From positions 1 through 35,068 of the forward strand of contig CAZWRK010000037.1 in NCBI GenBank assembly GCA_964635875.1: a DNA stretch of 35,068 nucleotides. Reading direction: 5' to 3'. The position numbers and the translations under genes were made by a program. Shown here one piece after another: positions 1 through 7,557 of this stretch; within the stretch, counting starts at the first letter, position 1, and each line of letters begins with the position of its first letter. This DNA is from CAZWRK01 sp964635875 (GTDB taxonomy: Bacteria > Pseudomonadota > Gammaproteobacteria > Burkholderiales > Aquaspirillaceae). The notes beneath the pieces are model-generated. The model was given only the letters and a program-made list of their open reading frames with translations, made no database searches and was not told where the DNA came from.

Positions 1-103
1 CTAGTTCGTATGGTGGGTCAGTCACAATACTATCAATACTATTATCCTCTAATTGTTTCATTACTTCCAAACAATCACCTAAATAGATTTCGTTGATCTT
101 CAT
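1..103 (-). CDS. DNA methyltransferase (N6-adenine or N4-cytosine type), N-terminal part only
   Basis: An ATG at 103 on the minus strand opens a frame of 34 residues that runs off the left edge of the window. It begins MKINEIYLGDCLEVMKQL and reaches a DPPY motif at residues 29-32. DPPY is catalytic motif IV of amino-methyltransferases that modify adenine N6 or cytosine N4, and a start of the form (I)xxGDCLEvmkxL followed by DPPY is typical of the phage and restriction-system beta class. The target site and the rest of the protein lie outside the window. In a phage such an enzyme usually protects DNA from host restriction. Family confidence is high despite the short visible length. Confidence 0.85.
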   Translation of the reverse strand, partial: MKINEIYLGDCLEVMKQLEDNSIDSIVTDPPYEL

Positions 104-131
104 TGTGCTTTGACTATGTGAATTTTGGTAA

Positions 132-140
132 AGTATACCA
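132..140 (-). promoter_or_regulatory. Extended -10 promoter for the methyltransferase
   Basis: Read on the minus strand this is TGG followed by TATACT, an extended -10 element. It would give a leader of roughly 20-25 nt before the methyltransferase ATG at 103. It lies back to back with a plus-strand -10 at 156-161, so this is a small divergent promoter region. No clear -35 is visible. Confidence 0.4.
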
Positions 141-155
141 CTTTTTTGAGAGGTG

Positions 156-161
156 TATAAT
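156..161 (+). promoter_or_regulatory. -10 element of a leaderless gene
   Basis: TATAAT lies exactly six bases before the GTG at 168, so transcription would begin at or next to the start codon. The same geometry recurs at several other genes in this window. No good -35 hexamer is present. Confidence 0.5.
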
Positions 162-167
162 CTACTC

Positions 168-332
168 GTGAAAAAGGTAAGACCAATAGCACAACCAATC
201 CCTTTAAGACACTGCAAGAAATGTGGAGCAGAAATACCACGAAATAACAGAAAAAACTTTGAGTACAGAAAAATACAATATTGTCTCTCCTGTAGAAAAC
301 AAGTTAGAAGAAGTAGCGGATTCTACGATTAA
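168..332 (+). CDS. Zinc-ribbon microprotein, 54 aa
   Basis: A GTG-started frame of 54 residues has paired cysteines at C16/C19 and C39/C42 (CKKC and CLSC), the pattern of a single treble-clef or zinc-ribbon domain. The rest is strongly basic (many R and K), consistent with nucleic-acid binding. There is no Shine-Dalgarno sequence; a TATAAT six bases upstream suggests leaderless translation from GTG. The stop overlaps by four bases the stop region of the convergent holin-like gene. It is one of six small cysteine-rich proteins in the window. The function is unknown; a transcription or HNH-associated role is possible but not shown. Confidence 0.6.
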   Translation: MKKVRPIAQPIPLRHCKKCGAEIPRNNRKNFEYRKIQYCLSCRKQVRRSSGFYD

Positions 333-538
333 AATAGCTTCTTCGCTATCTCTGTTTCTTGCTCACCTTTTTTAAGGCGCAAGACTAGGTTTAAAACAGC
401 AAGTAGCGTAGTAACTAGGGCTGGGTCAACCAACTTCTGATCTAGGGCATATTGAAGTAAGACAACAACCGCACCTAATATGTTTATCCAGAGGGTTTTT
501 GACTGATACCACATTTTAACATTCTCTTTATTAGTCAT
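329..538 (-). CDS. Holin-like small membrane protein
   Basis: This is a 69-residue protein from ATG 538. The start is fixed by AAAGGAG nine bases upstream; a TTG at 547 would sit on top of that site. After MWYQSKTLWIN come a first hydrophobic segment (about residues 14-31), a short turn with D and P, a second hydrophobic stretch (VTTLLAVLNLVL) and a charged tail. The WYQSKTxW...VLRL pattern recurs in small phage proteins annotated as holins or unknown membrane proteins. Its ATG overlaps the upstream stop (ATGACTAA), so it is coupled to the gene before it. A lysis role is inferred from topology and neighbours. Confidence 0.6.
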   Translation of the reverse strand: MTNKENVKMWYQSKTLWINILGAVVVLLQYALDQKLVDPALVTTLLAVLNLVLRLKKGEQETEIAKKLF

Positions 539-1010
539 TAAGATCAACTCCTTTCTGTTTTATGTAAAAAGTGTCTGATTGATAATTAAACACTTTTTCT
601 CTGTCATAAACTTTAAATATAACCGATCTACTTAGTAAATAAAAACCAGAGGGGACATCGCAGGGGATGGTGAATGTGTTTGTGATGACGTCTTTTCCGA
701 AAGTAATATCACCTGGGCCCGATCTTCTTGCAAGAGGCACTTTTTCATGAATCCCATTTAAAAGTACAAGGGAAATAGTGAAGGTGGCCCCGCTTTTAGC
801 TTTAGAGTCTCTTGAGATTGCAAATGTTATAGTATCACAAGCGTTGTATTCTTTGTTATCAAGCATAACAAATTTAGCGGTATAGTATTCTGTAGTATCA
901 AAGTAAGTAAAGTACATGTTAGGGATTACCCAGCCTAAGAAGACGAAGGCGCATCCGAAGATTAAAGCATTAAGTAATCTTGGAAAATGATCTTTAGCTT
1001 TTTGTACCAT
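531..1010 (-). CDS. Membrane-anchored beta-rich protein of unknown function
   Basis: A 159-residue protein from ATG 1010, chosen because the only alternative start upstream is a TTG at 1049 deep inside the preceding gene. One hydrophobic segment (about residues 12-28, LLNALIFGCAFVFLGWV) is followed by about 130 residues rich in alternating beta pattern, such as CDTITFAISRDSKAKSG and TNTFTIPCDVPSGFYLL. This looks like a signal anchor with a small extracytoplasmic Ig-like domain. It sits between two small membrane proteins in the same minus-strand group, so a spanin-like or superinfection-exclusion role is conceivable. No family is recognised. Confidence 0.6.
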   Translation of the reverse strand: MVQKAKDHFPRLLNALIFGCAFVFLGWVIPNMYFTYFDTTEYYTAKFVMLDNKEYNACDTITFAISRDSKAKSGATFTISLVLLNGIHEKVPLARRSGPGDITFGKDVITNTFTIPCDVPSGFYLLSRSVIFKVYDREKVFNYQSDTFYIKQKGVDLND

Positions 1011-1275
1011 CTTGTTTAAAAAAACTTGGTTTATAAAAAAAACCAACAATTGCCCCCATTAATCCATGAACTAGTGGACTGGTCTCATATATAGGGCTTA
1101 GAATATCAACAACCATCGACAGAGCCCAAACAAAAGAAACAATAAGAAGAACAATGGTATTATTACCGATGTTACTTACCTGTTTATTAAAGAACCTATT
1201 AATCAATATACCACAAGCGATACCTAAAAAAAAAGCAGTTGTTGCGACTATAAAATAAGTTAGGTACGGATTCAT
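994..1275 (-). CDS. Small membrane protein, possible holin
   Basis: A 93-residue protein with three predicted membrane segments: about residues 8-26 (FIVATTAFFLGIACGILI), 39-58 (NTIVLLIVSFVWALSMVVDIL) and a weaker one near 69-80 (GLMGAIVGFFY) ending in a charged tail. The HGLMGAIVGFFYKP end resembles the IMGxIxGYFF ending of small phage membrane proteins. It is the first gene of a three-gene minus-strand group with overlapping ends (17 bases into the next gene). A divergent intergenic region of 73 bases separates it from the terminase genes. A lysis or membrane function is inferred only. Confidence 0.55.
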   Translation of the reverse strand: MNPYLTYFIVATTAFFLGIACGILINRFFNKQVSNIGNNTIVLLIVSFVWALSMVVDILSPIYETSPLVHGLMGAIVGFFYKPSFFKQDGTKS

Positions 1276-1283
1276 AGAGGATT

Positions 1284-1292
1284 TGATATAAT
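1284..1292 (+). promoter_or_regulatory. Extended -10 promoter before the terminase genes
   Basis: TGATATAAT is a full extended -10 element inside the divergent gap 1276-1348. Transcription would start near 1299 and give a leader of about 50 nt before the terminase small subunit. No convincing -35 is needed for this promoter class. Confidence 0.5.
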
Positions 1293-1348
1293 CGTATACA
1301 GTAAATTATATTAGAAAAATTGTATTAGAAGTTATATAAAAAATACCA

Positions 1349-1918
1349 ATGACGTTAAAGCAAAAAAAAGCAATGCAGAAAGTATTGGAAAATGGGGGTA
1401 ATGTAGCTAAGGCAATGCGTGAGGTAGGATATAGCCCTTCATCGGTGGATAACCCTTCAGTCCTTACAAGATCTAAAGCATGGGAAGAACTCTTGTCTGA
1501 ATACTTACCAGATGAACTTCTAACCAGAAAACTAGAAGAAGGACTTGAAGCAATGAAACAATTATCAGCAAGAATTATTATAAAAAAAGGCGCCACGGCT
1601 TCTGAAATAGACGGGGAATTACAAGGCGCAAATAGCAGAACGGATGACTTTGTTGAGGTGGAGGACTTACAAACACGCCATAAGTATCTTGAAACTGCAC
1701 TAAAGATAAAAGGTCGTCTCACTAATAAGATAGATCTTACAACTAATGGGAAAGACTTAATTAACACTTTAGACAGTTTAGAGACAAATTATGGAGAACT
1801 GGGACAAAAGATTGTTGGACAAAGCGTGGCGACTCACACACCTCTACAAGATAAAGGACAAACAGGGGAAGTTAGTAACATTCTACCCGAACCAGACACA
1901 ACTGAAGCATCTTCTTGA
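1349..1918 (+). CDS. terS: Terminase small subunit
   Basis: A 189-residue protein. Residues about 5-45 form a helix-turn-helix of the terminase small subunit type (NGGNVAKAMREVGYSPSS followed by VLTRSKAWEELL). A helical middle follows, then a region around 110-125 (EVEDLQTRHKYLETALKIKG) typical of the oligomerisation part of TerS. It would recognise phage DNA and feed it to the large subunit that lies immediately downstream. No Shine-Dalgarno sequence precedes the ATG. The last 128 bases overlap the large-subunit gene in another frame, far more than the usual few bases. Position first in the morphogenesis module supports the call. Confidence 0.82.
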   Translation: MTLKQKKAMQKVLENGGNVAKAMREVGYSPSSVDNPSVLTRSKAWEELLSEYLPDELLTRKLEEGLEAMKQLSARIIIKKGATASEIDGELQGANSRTDDFVEVEDLQTRHKYLETALKIKGRLTNKIDLTTNGKDLINTLDSLETNYGELGQKIVGQSVATHTPLQDKGQTGEVSNILPEPDTTEASS

Positions 1919-3335
1919 CCGAGGCGCACACAGATATAACATGATCCTCAAATACCGACAGGGTGGTGTGACGACTCTATACGCACTCGACTTATTAGAT
2001 GAGGCGTTATGGGTGCAAGGTATGAGTTGCGCACTTATTGCACACGAGGCTAAAAAACTGCCTGAATACTTCGATATTGTAAAACGTGCCTATGAGAATA
2101 TACCCGATATACTTAAACCCAAAACAAGAACGGATACTAAACACAGATACGACTTTACGCATAGATTCGATGGTGCGATACTCGATTCTTCTATATACGT
2201 CGCAACCAAGCTACGAGGCGGAACAGTCTTAAATCTCCATATAACCGAGAGTGCTTTTATTAAAGACAGACTAGAGCTTGCATCAGGAAGCAAACAGGCT
2301 GTCCCTCTTAACGGTCGTATATCAGAGGAAACCACAGGTAACGGGTTTAATGAGTTCTACGATGAGTATATGCGCTACCATACAAAAGTACCTACAGAGC
2401 AAGACTATAAAACGTATTTCTACCCGTGGCAGATAGACCCCCAGTATTCATTACCTGGTACTATCGAGGATATTACAAACGAAGAAATACAACTAAGAGA
2501 CAAATTCAATTTAACCGATGGGCAGCTCTTATGGAGGCGATGGAAAAAACAAGAGTTAAGATCACAAAATCAAGGTTTTGGGCTTTCAGGTGATCAACTC
2601 TTTAAACAGGAGTATCCCATGTCAATACTTGAGGCCTTCCAAAGCGGTTTAGGTAATGTGTTTGATGTTGAAATGATAGAGGCGGTTGTACCTAAAAAAG
2701 AGATCCAAGATGGGGAAGTACCTGAGAACATACATACTAAATATGTATCTTTAGTCAAGAAAGGTGTGCATTTTTGGCATTTACCAATTGAGAATCGCAA
2801 ATATATAATTGGGATTGACCCAAGCGACGGAGACGGGGCTGATAGCTCCTGTATTGATGTCTGGGATCGTGAAACACTTGATCAAGTAGCTCAGTTCTAC
2901 GGTAAGATGCGACCAGACGAGCTTGCGCAATTGGCAGTTGAAATAGGTTACTTCTATAATGAGGCATTTATAGGCGTTGAAAATAACATGCTTACGACTA
3001 TCCTGTTTCTTAGTAAAATCTACAGCAATTATTACTTTGAAACAAGAATTGACGAGAAGACCCTACAAAGGACTAAAAAAATTGGATGGAGTACTAACGT
3101 AAAGACCCGTGATGTTATGATTGACGACTATATTATTTACTTTGAAGAGGGGCATTTAAAAATAAACAGCCCTATTACTCTTTCTGAGATGAGGACTTTT
3201 GTTAAAAACGAGAACGGTAAACGAGAACATGCAGCGGGTAAACATGACGATGCGCTATTTGCGGCATTTATCGCTGTTCAGATGCAAAAGCATAATAGAC
3301 CACGGGCCAGAGTCTTTAGCGAAAAGCCCTTTTAA
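1791..3335 (+). CDS. terL: Terminase large subunit (ATPase-nuclease)
   Basis: A 514-residue packaging motor. The adenine-binding YPNQTQLKHLL region is at residues 32-42 and a Walker A-like KYRQGGVTT at 54-62. A Walker B-like stretch ends LNLHITESAF, with T-E where D-E is usual. The C-terminal RNase H-fold nuclease has its three acidic sites in IIGIDPSDGDGADSS, FIGVENNM and KHDDALFAAF. The start at 1791 lies 128 bases inside terS; it is kept because the N-terminal packaging-ATPase residues are all downstream of it. No alternative start exists near the end of terS that would keep the YPNQ region. The protein acts at the portal vertex of the prohead. Confidence 0.93.
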   Translation: MENWDKRLLDKAWRLTHLYKIKDKQGKLVTFYPNQTQLKHLLDRGAHRYNMILKYRQGGVTTLYALDLLDEALWVQGMSCALIAHEAKKLPEYFDIVKRAYENIPDILKPKTRTDTKHRYDFTHRFDGAILDSSIYVATKLRGGTVLNLHITESAFIKDRLELASGSKQAVPLNGRISEETTGNGFNEFYDEYMRYHTKVPTEQDYKTYFYPWQIDPQYSLPGTIEDITNEEIQLRDKFNLTDGQLLWRRWKKQELRSQNQGFGLSGDQLFKQEYPMSILEAFQSGLGNVFDVEMIEAVVPKKEIQDGEVPENIHTKYVSLVKKGVHFWHLPIENRKYIIGIDPSDGDGADSSCIDVWDRETLDQVAQFYGKMRPDELAQLAVEIGYFYNEAFIGVENNMLTTILFLSKIYSNYYFETRIDEKTLQRTKKIGWSTNVKTRDVMIDDYIIYFEEGHLKINSPITLSEMRTFVKNENGKREHAAGKHDDALFAAFIAVQMQKHNRPRARVFSEKPF

Positions 3336-3347
3336 AAATGTTTACAA

Positions 3348-3356
3348 TGTTATACT
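3348..3356 (+). promoter_or_regulatory. Extended -10 promoter before the portal gene
   Basis: TGTTATACT is an extended -10 (TG, one base, TATACT). The portal ATG at 3363 begins six bases after the hexamer, so the portal transcript from this promoter would be leaderless. It lies in the 27-base gap after terL. Confidence 0.45.
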
Positions 3357-3362
3357 AATTAT

Positions 3363-4895
3363 ATGGTTGATCCATTCCCACAGAAGCCCGATGTCTCGCT
3401 ACAGAATGCTCTTGAAAAGCAACAGGCCCTAAGGCCCCAGACAAAATCTGAAAATGTTTTTCCTGATGATGTTTCAAAGGCTAGACTCGATAACTACAAC
3501 TACTACTTGAGGCTCTTTAAAGGTGAGCATTTTGATGCGTTTAATATAAAGATAGATGACCCTGTTTACTCAAGGGAATATTCAAAGCTTCGCTATGTTA
3601 CTGCAAACTTTGCTGGCTTAATATCTAAAATCCTCGCTGATATGCTCTTTAGCGAAGCACCTATTATTAAGACTGAGGAGGGAGATCAAGAGTTTATAGA
3701 CGCTTTATGGAATGAGAACAAGATGGATATTCAGTGTTACGAAAGCGCATTGTCAAATTCTGTAATGGGTGATGCGGTATTTAAGATTAGAGTAGGTAAA
3801 AGATTTGCTTCAGATAAAAACTCAACCGTGATTATTGAGGATATTACACCAAGTGTATACTTTCCGAAGATTGACCCATTTAACGTACGGGCAGAGCCCC
3901 AATCACAGACTTTAGCATGGAGGTTTAAACAGGATGATAAGGAGTATCTACGAACCGAAACACATACAGAAGGTCTTATCACTAACGCAGTCCATGTGCT
4001 AGAAAATGGAGTTGTTAAAGAAGAGGTAAACTTGAGTATTTTAGGCGTGCCTGATTTAAAACCAAAAGAAGAAACCCGTATTGAAAAAAGCCTCATTGTT
4101 CACGTCCCAAACTGGAAAATAGGCGGGCAGTTTTTTGGAACCTCAGACTATAGCGATCTTGACTCTCTCTTCTATGCCATAAATAACCGAATGACGAAGG
4201 TTGATAATATTTTAGATAAGCATGGCGACCCTATTTTAGTTGTGCCTGATGGGGTGCTTGATGAAAAAGGCAACGTCAATAAAAAAGCACTTGGCGTTAT
4301 CGCACTCGGTGAGGGTGAGGAGGGCAAGCCTGAGTATATTGTATGGGACGCTAAACTAGAGAGTGCATTTACTGAGATTGAGAAACTCATGGATTTTATG
4401 TATCTTATTGGTGAGATCTCACCCGATATATTAGGTCTTGGAGAGGGAAAGAGTGATAGTGGTCGTGCCTTAAAGTTTAAGCTTATGCGTACTATTGCTA
4501 AGGCTTCACGAAAGAGACTCTATTATGATTATGCACTCAAACAGGTATTGTATATAGCGCAGCTTGTTGCTAAAGAGTGGAGTCTTGAGGTAGGAGGGTT
4601 AAAACTAAAAGGAGAAGCTACACTTCCTGATATACAGTGGCAAGATGGACTCCCGATTGATAATGCTGAACAGATAGAAACCGAAACAATGGCTATTGAT
4701 GCAGGTATAACAAGCAAACTTGACGCTATTATGAGAGTGTATAACGTAGACGAAGAGACAGCACAAAAACAACTCGACCAGATTGAAAGTGAACAACCAA
4801 AAGTTGAGATTCCTATGATGAGAATTGGTGAAAATGACAAGGTGGTAGACCCTAAGACGGGCAAGCCACCCAAACCAGATAATTCAAATAAGTAA
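3363..4895 (+). CDS. Phage portal protein (SPP1 gp6-like)
   Basis: A 510-residue protein in the canonical place after terL. It has the features of the SPP1/gp6-type portal family: an N-terminal region with NYYLRLFKGEH, the YSKLRYVTANFAGLISKILADML helix-rich segment, the crown/wing region with beta-rich EDITPSVYFPKIDP, and a C-terminal helix with LGLGEGKSDSGRALKFKLM, a well-kept motif of this family. The tail after about residue 470 is charged and proline-rich. Twelve copies form the ring through which DNA is packaged and to which the head-tail connectors bind. The ATG has no Shine-Dalgarno sequence but a -10 element six bases upstream. Confidence 0.92.
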   Translation: MVDPFPQKPDVSLQNALEKQQALRPQTKSENVFPDDVSKARLDNYNYYLRLFKGEHFDAFNIKIDDPVYSREYSKLRYVTANFAGLISKILADMLFSEAPIIKTEEGDQEFIDALWNENKMDIQCYESALSNSVMGDAVFKIRVGKRFASDKNSTVIIEDITPSVYFPKIDPFNVRAEPQSQTLAWRFKQDDKEYLRTETHTEGLITNAVHVLENGVVKEEVNLSILGVPDLKPKEETRIEKSLIVHVPNWKIGGQFFGTSDYSDLDSLFYAINNRMTKVDNILDKHGDPILVVPDGVLDEKGNVNKKALGVIALGEGEEGKPEYIVWDAKLESAFTEIEKLMDFMYLIGEISPDILGLGEGKSDSGRALKFKLMRTIAKASRKRLYYDYALKQVLYIAQLVAKEWSLEVGGLKLKGEATLPDIQWQDGLPIDNAEQIETETMAIDAGITSKLDAIMRVYNVDEETAQKQLDQIESEQPKVEIPMMRIGENDKVVDPKTGKPPKPDNSNK

Positions 4896-4900
4896 TATGT

Positions 4901-5755
4901 ATGTATCCAACCGAGGTAATCTTCAACGAACGGAATCTAGCTAAGTATATCTCCACGCTTGAGAAGGCGTATATATCGATAATAAAAGAGATCAAAACAG
5001 CAACAAACTTTGGTGTAGCTAATAGAAAGGCTATACTTCGGCAGATTGAGCAGATACTTACAGAAAAAGGGGTTGATCTTCAAAAACTACTTAAAGATGA
5101 GGTGCAAGGCCAGTATCTATCAGGGGCTAACGACGCTGTAGCGCAACTAAAGAATGTCGGCGCAGAAATAGGCATAACAACCTCTTTTAACAGCATTCAT
5201 AAGGAGGCTATAGCGGCACTTGTTGATGATGGGGCTCAACTAATAGGACAGAGTCTTAGTGGTGTAGCACGAAGCGCAACAGTATTACTTGGCAAAGCAA
5301 CAAGAGAACTGCTAACACAAAAGCTTGCTGAGGGTATGATTGGCGGTAAGGCTTTGCAACAGGTTAAAAAAGACATAGTGTCAACACTTCAAGACGAGGG
5401 ATTGAGTGCACTTGTAGATAAAGGAGGTCGCAAGTGGCAACTAGACACTTATGCTGAGATGCTTTTCCGTACTAAAGCGGTAGAAGCACGCAATAGAGGT
5501 CTTGCTAATCGAATGGTTGAGAACAACTACGATCTGGTACAAGTATCCTCTCATTCTGGCAGCTGTCCCCTCTGTAAGCCTTGGGAGGGTAAAATACTGT
5601 CTTTACGAGGCGCAACAAAAGGATATCCAACAGTAGATAAAGCCCAGTCTGACGGCCTATTTCACCCGAATTGTCGTCACGTGATCAATGTACTTATACC
5701 CTCTCTTGCAAACCGTACTAAAGCCTATGATACAGCCTCAAAAACATATAGATAG
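4901..5755 (+). CDS. Minor capsid protein, MuF/min_cap2-like
   Basis: A 284-residue protein directly after the portal, where MuF-like proteins normally lie. Helical residues 1-190 are followed by the family signature: SGSCPLCKPWEGKILSL (a CxxC pair), then a histidine-cysteine element GLFHPNCRHVINVLIP. This Cys/His pattern is typical of Phage_min_cap2/MuF C-terminal domains. Members are injected or capsid-internal minor head proteins bound near the portal. No toxin domain is fused at the C-terminus. The ATG lies five bases after the portal stop with no Shine-Dalgarno sequence, so translation is probably coupled. Confidence 0.85.
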   Translation: MYPTEVIFNERNLAKYISTLEKAYISIIKEIKTATNFGVANRKAILRQIEQILTEKGVDLQKLLKDEVQGQYLSGANDAVAQLKNVGAEIGITTSFNSIHKEAIAALVDDGAQLIGQSLSGVARSATVLLGKATRELLTQKLAEGMIGGKALQQVKKDIVSTLQDEGLSALVDKGGRKWQLDTYAEMLFRTKAVEARNRGLANRMVENNYDLVQVSSHSGSCPLCKPWEGKILSLRGATKGYPTVDKAQSDGLFHPNCRHVINVLIPSLANRTKAYDTASKTYR

Positions 5756-5756
5756 C

Positions 5757-5785
5757 TTGACTTTTTATATTAGCAGTTATACAAT
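5757..5785 (+). promoter_or_regulatory. Sigma70 promoter before the scaffold gene
   Basis: TTGACT and TACAAT are spaced by exactly 17 bases, beginning at the end of the minor capsid gene. The leader to the scaffold ATG at 5842 is about 50 nt and contains a small hairpin, GTGGT-CGT-ACCAC at about 5810-5822. Confidence 0.55.
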
Positions 5786-5841
5786 GAAAGTGTTAAATAT
5801 TCTTACTGGTGGTCGTACCACTTTAAAAAACGTAAAAGAAT

Positions 5842-6480
5842 ATGGCCGAAGAAAAAACTACAGGTACTGAGGAAGACAACAAGTCTATAACTGGAGACTC
5901 AGACCAAAACACTTTCGATCTGTCTAAGCTTGGAGATGAAGACTTTGCTAAAGTTTTTGAAGACCCAAGACTCTATAGACATCCCCGATTTAAGAACTTG
6001 AGCGACAAAGCCAAGAAAGCAACAGAGTACGAAAAAGCTGAAGAACAGCGTCAATCTGATCTATTGAAAGAGCAGGGAAAATGGGAAGCTCTGGCAAACC
6101 ATGAGAAAGAAAGAGCTGAAAGAGCCGAGGCGAAAGCTAAGGAGGCTTTTATTGAAAATAGGGTACAAATTGCTGCTAATAAACTTGGTGCTGTCGATGT
6201 AGAAACTGTTTTAAGACTTATAGACACTAAAAGTTTGAATATTGATGAATCTGGTAATGTTCTTGGAGTTGATGAGGCTGTAGAAAAACTACTTCAGGAA
6301 AAACCATTCCTTAAAAAAGGTAATAGTGTAACACTTGGCTCTGGATTTTCCCCTGCCGATTCGACAGGTAAGAAATTCAAACTAAGTCAACTACAAGACA
6401 CCAAATTTTATCAGGAAAACTACAAAGATATTCAAAACGCATTCAAAACGGGTAACGTCGAGAATGACATGGTCAAATAA
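5842..6480 (+). CDS. Capsid scaffolding protein (Gp20-like)
   Basis: A 212-residue acidic and lysine-rich protein. Residues about 60-110 are a continuous coiled coil (EKAEEQRQSDLLKEQGKWEA, then KERAERAEAKAKEAFIENR). The segment after it, IAANKLGAVDVETVLRLID and GVDEAVEKLLQEKPFL, is the pattern of phage minor structural GP20/scaffold proteins. The C-terminal 40 residues contain the short basic-polar end that normally contacts the capsid protein. It lies between the minor capsid gene and the major capsid gene, as expected. It would guide coat assembly and then leave the prohead. The ATG lacks a Shine-Dalgarno sequence. Confidence 0.85.
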   Translation: MAEEKTTGTEEDNKSITGDSDQNTFDLSKLGDEDFAKVFEDPRLYRHPRFKNLSDKAKKATEYEKAEEQRQSDLLKEQGKWEALANHEKERAERAEAKAKEAFIENRVQIAANKLGAVDVETVLRLIDTKSLNIDESGNVLGVDEAVEKLLQEKPFLKKGNSVTLGSGFSPADSTGKKFKLSQLQDTKFYQENYKDIQNAFKTGNVENDMVK

Positions 6481-6570
6481 CGTTTAAAACCGTTTCTTCA
6501 AAGCTTCTTAAATCTTCACTTAGGTTTGACTATTATTATTTTCCATATCTGGAAAGGTGGTGAAATTATT

Positions 6571-7479
6571 ATGGCAATTCTTGACACGACAACTGATGCG
6601 GTGTTTATCCCAACAATCGTATCCCAAGGGTGTATTACACGGATGCAGGCTTATCTTAATCTTGCAAAAACTGTCTCTAAATGGACTGACTGGTCACCTG
6701 CTACAGTAGGTTTGACTCTTCAAATCCCAAAGACTGGTGCTGTCTCGGTTAACGATAAGGCCTCTGGAAGTGCTTTTACACAACAGGGCCCAACAGGTAC
6801 CAATGCAAGCGTTACTCTTAATAAACACAAGGAGGTTACGTTTGCTATTGACGATGTTGACAAGCTCGCAGCTAATCAGGATACGCTCATGCGTTACGCA
6901 AACGATGGCGCAATGGCGCTCTCTGAAGCAATCGAATCCGACTTACTTGCTCTTCATACTAGTATGACGAACACAGATACTTGGAATCGTACTTCGGCAA
7001 CGACTATTGATGCCTCTATGTTGCGTATTCGTAAGTTCTTTACAGACCAGAAAGTGCCTACTACAGAAGCAAAACATCTGTATGTAGACAGTACGATCTT
7101 CAACGATCTTTTGGGCACAGATAAGTACTCACGATACGACGCACGAGGTAACGGTAGTGCTATTACTGATGGTATTGTTATTAAGACCTATGGTCTTGAG
7201 ATTCGAGAGAGTCAACTAGTTCCAACTACTGGCTCACCCGTGGCATACCACAACGTAGCATATACCAGAAATGGTATCATCTTGGCAAGTAGACCACTTC
7301 CAAACCCAGTGGGTTTTGGTGGTAACTTCTCAAATGTTATCGATCCTGAGGTCGGCGTGGCTGTCCGCACTCTCTTTTGGTTTAACGGTGACAAAGGACA
7401 ACATCAACTCACTATTGAGGTTCTCTATGGCGTCGCAGTTATTGACAATCGCAGAGTTCTGGAAGTCGAAAGCTTCTAA
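6571..7479 (+). CDS. Major capsid protein
   Basis: A 302-residue protein starting MAILDTTTDAVFIPTIVSQG. The ATG at 6571 is chosen over an upstream TTG because AAAGGTGGTGAA precedes it with normal spacing, one of the best ribosome binding sites in the window. The body has the repeated-beta P-domain and E-loop style (TVGLTLQIPKTGAVSVND, VTLNKHKEVTFAIDDVDKLA) and the helix spanning about 105-125 seen in P22/HK97-fold coat proteins. The end, VLYGVAVIDNRRVLEVES, is typical of this coat family. Its place between scaffold and a strong terminator fits a highly expressed late gene. Exact coat subfamily is uncertain. Confidence 0.9.
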   Translation: MAILDTTTDAVFIPTIVSQGCITRMQAYLNLAKTVSKWTDWSPATVGLTLQIPKTGAVSVNDKASGSAFTQQGPTGTNASVTLNKHKEVTFAIDDVDKLAANQDTLMRYANDGAMALSEAIESDLLALHTSMTNTDTWNRTSATTIDASMLRIRKFFTDQKVPTTEAKHLYVDSTIFNDLLGTDKYSRYDARGNGSAITDGIVIKTYGLEIRESQLVPTTGSPVAYHNVAYTRNGIILASRPLPNPVGFGGNFSNVIDPEVGVAVRTLFWFNGDKGQHQLTIEVLYGVAVIDNRRVLEVESF

Positions 7480-7499
7480 TCGTAAGATTAATTGTTTTC

Positions 7500-7533
7500 A
7501 AGGGAGGGTTCCGCAAGGGGCCCTTTCTTTTTT
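7500..7533 (+). terminator. Intrinsic terminator after the major capsid gene
   Basis: A hairpin of 13 pairs (7500-7512 with 7517-7529, a few of them G-U) is closed by a GCAA tetraloop and runs into TTTTTT. It ends 25 bases before the next start codon. A smaller hairpin, TAATC-GTAA-GATTA, covers the capsid stop codon at 7477-7490. Confidence 0.88.
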
Positions 7534-7557
7534 GTGTTTGATATAGTAATATATAGC

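Noticed and set aside
1306..1767. Long minus-strand open frame of 153 codons
   Set aside because: It is antisense to terS, has low-complexity serine/valine composition expected from a reverse shadow, and no start signal.
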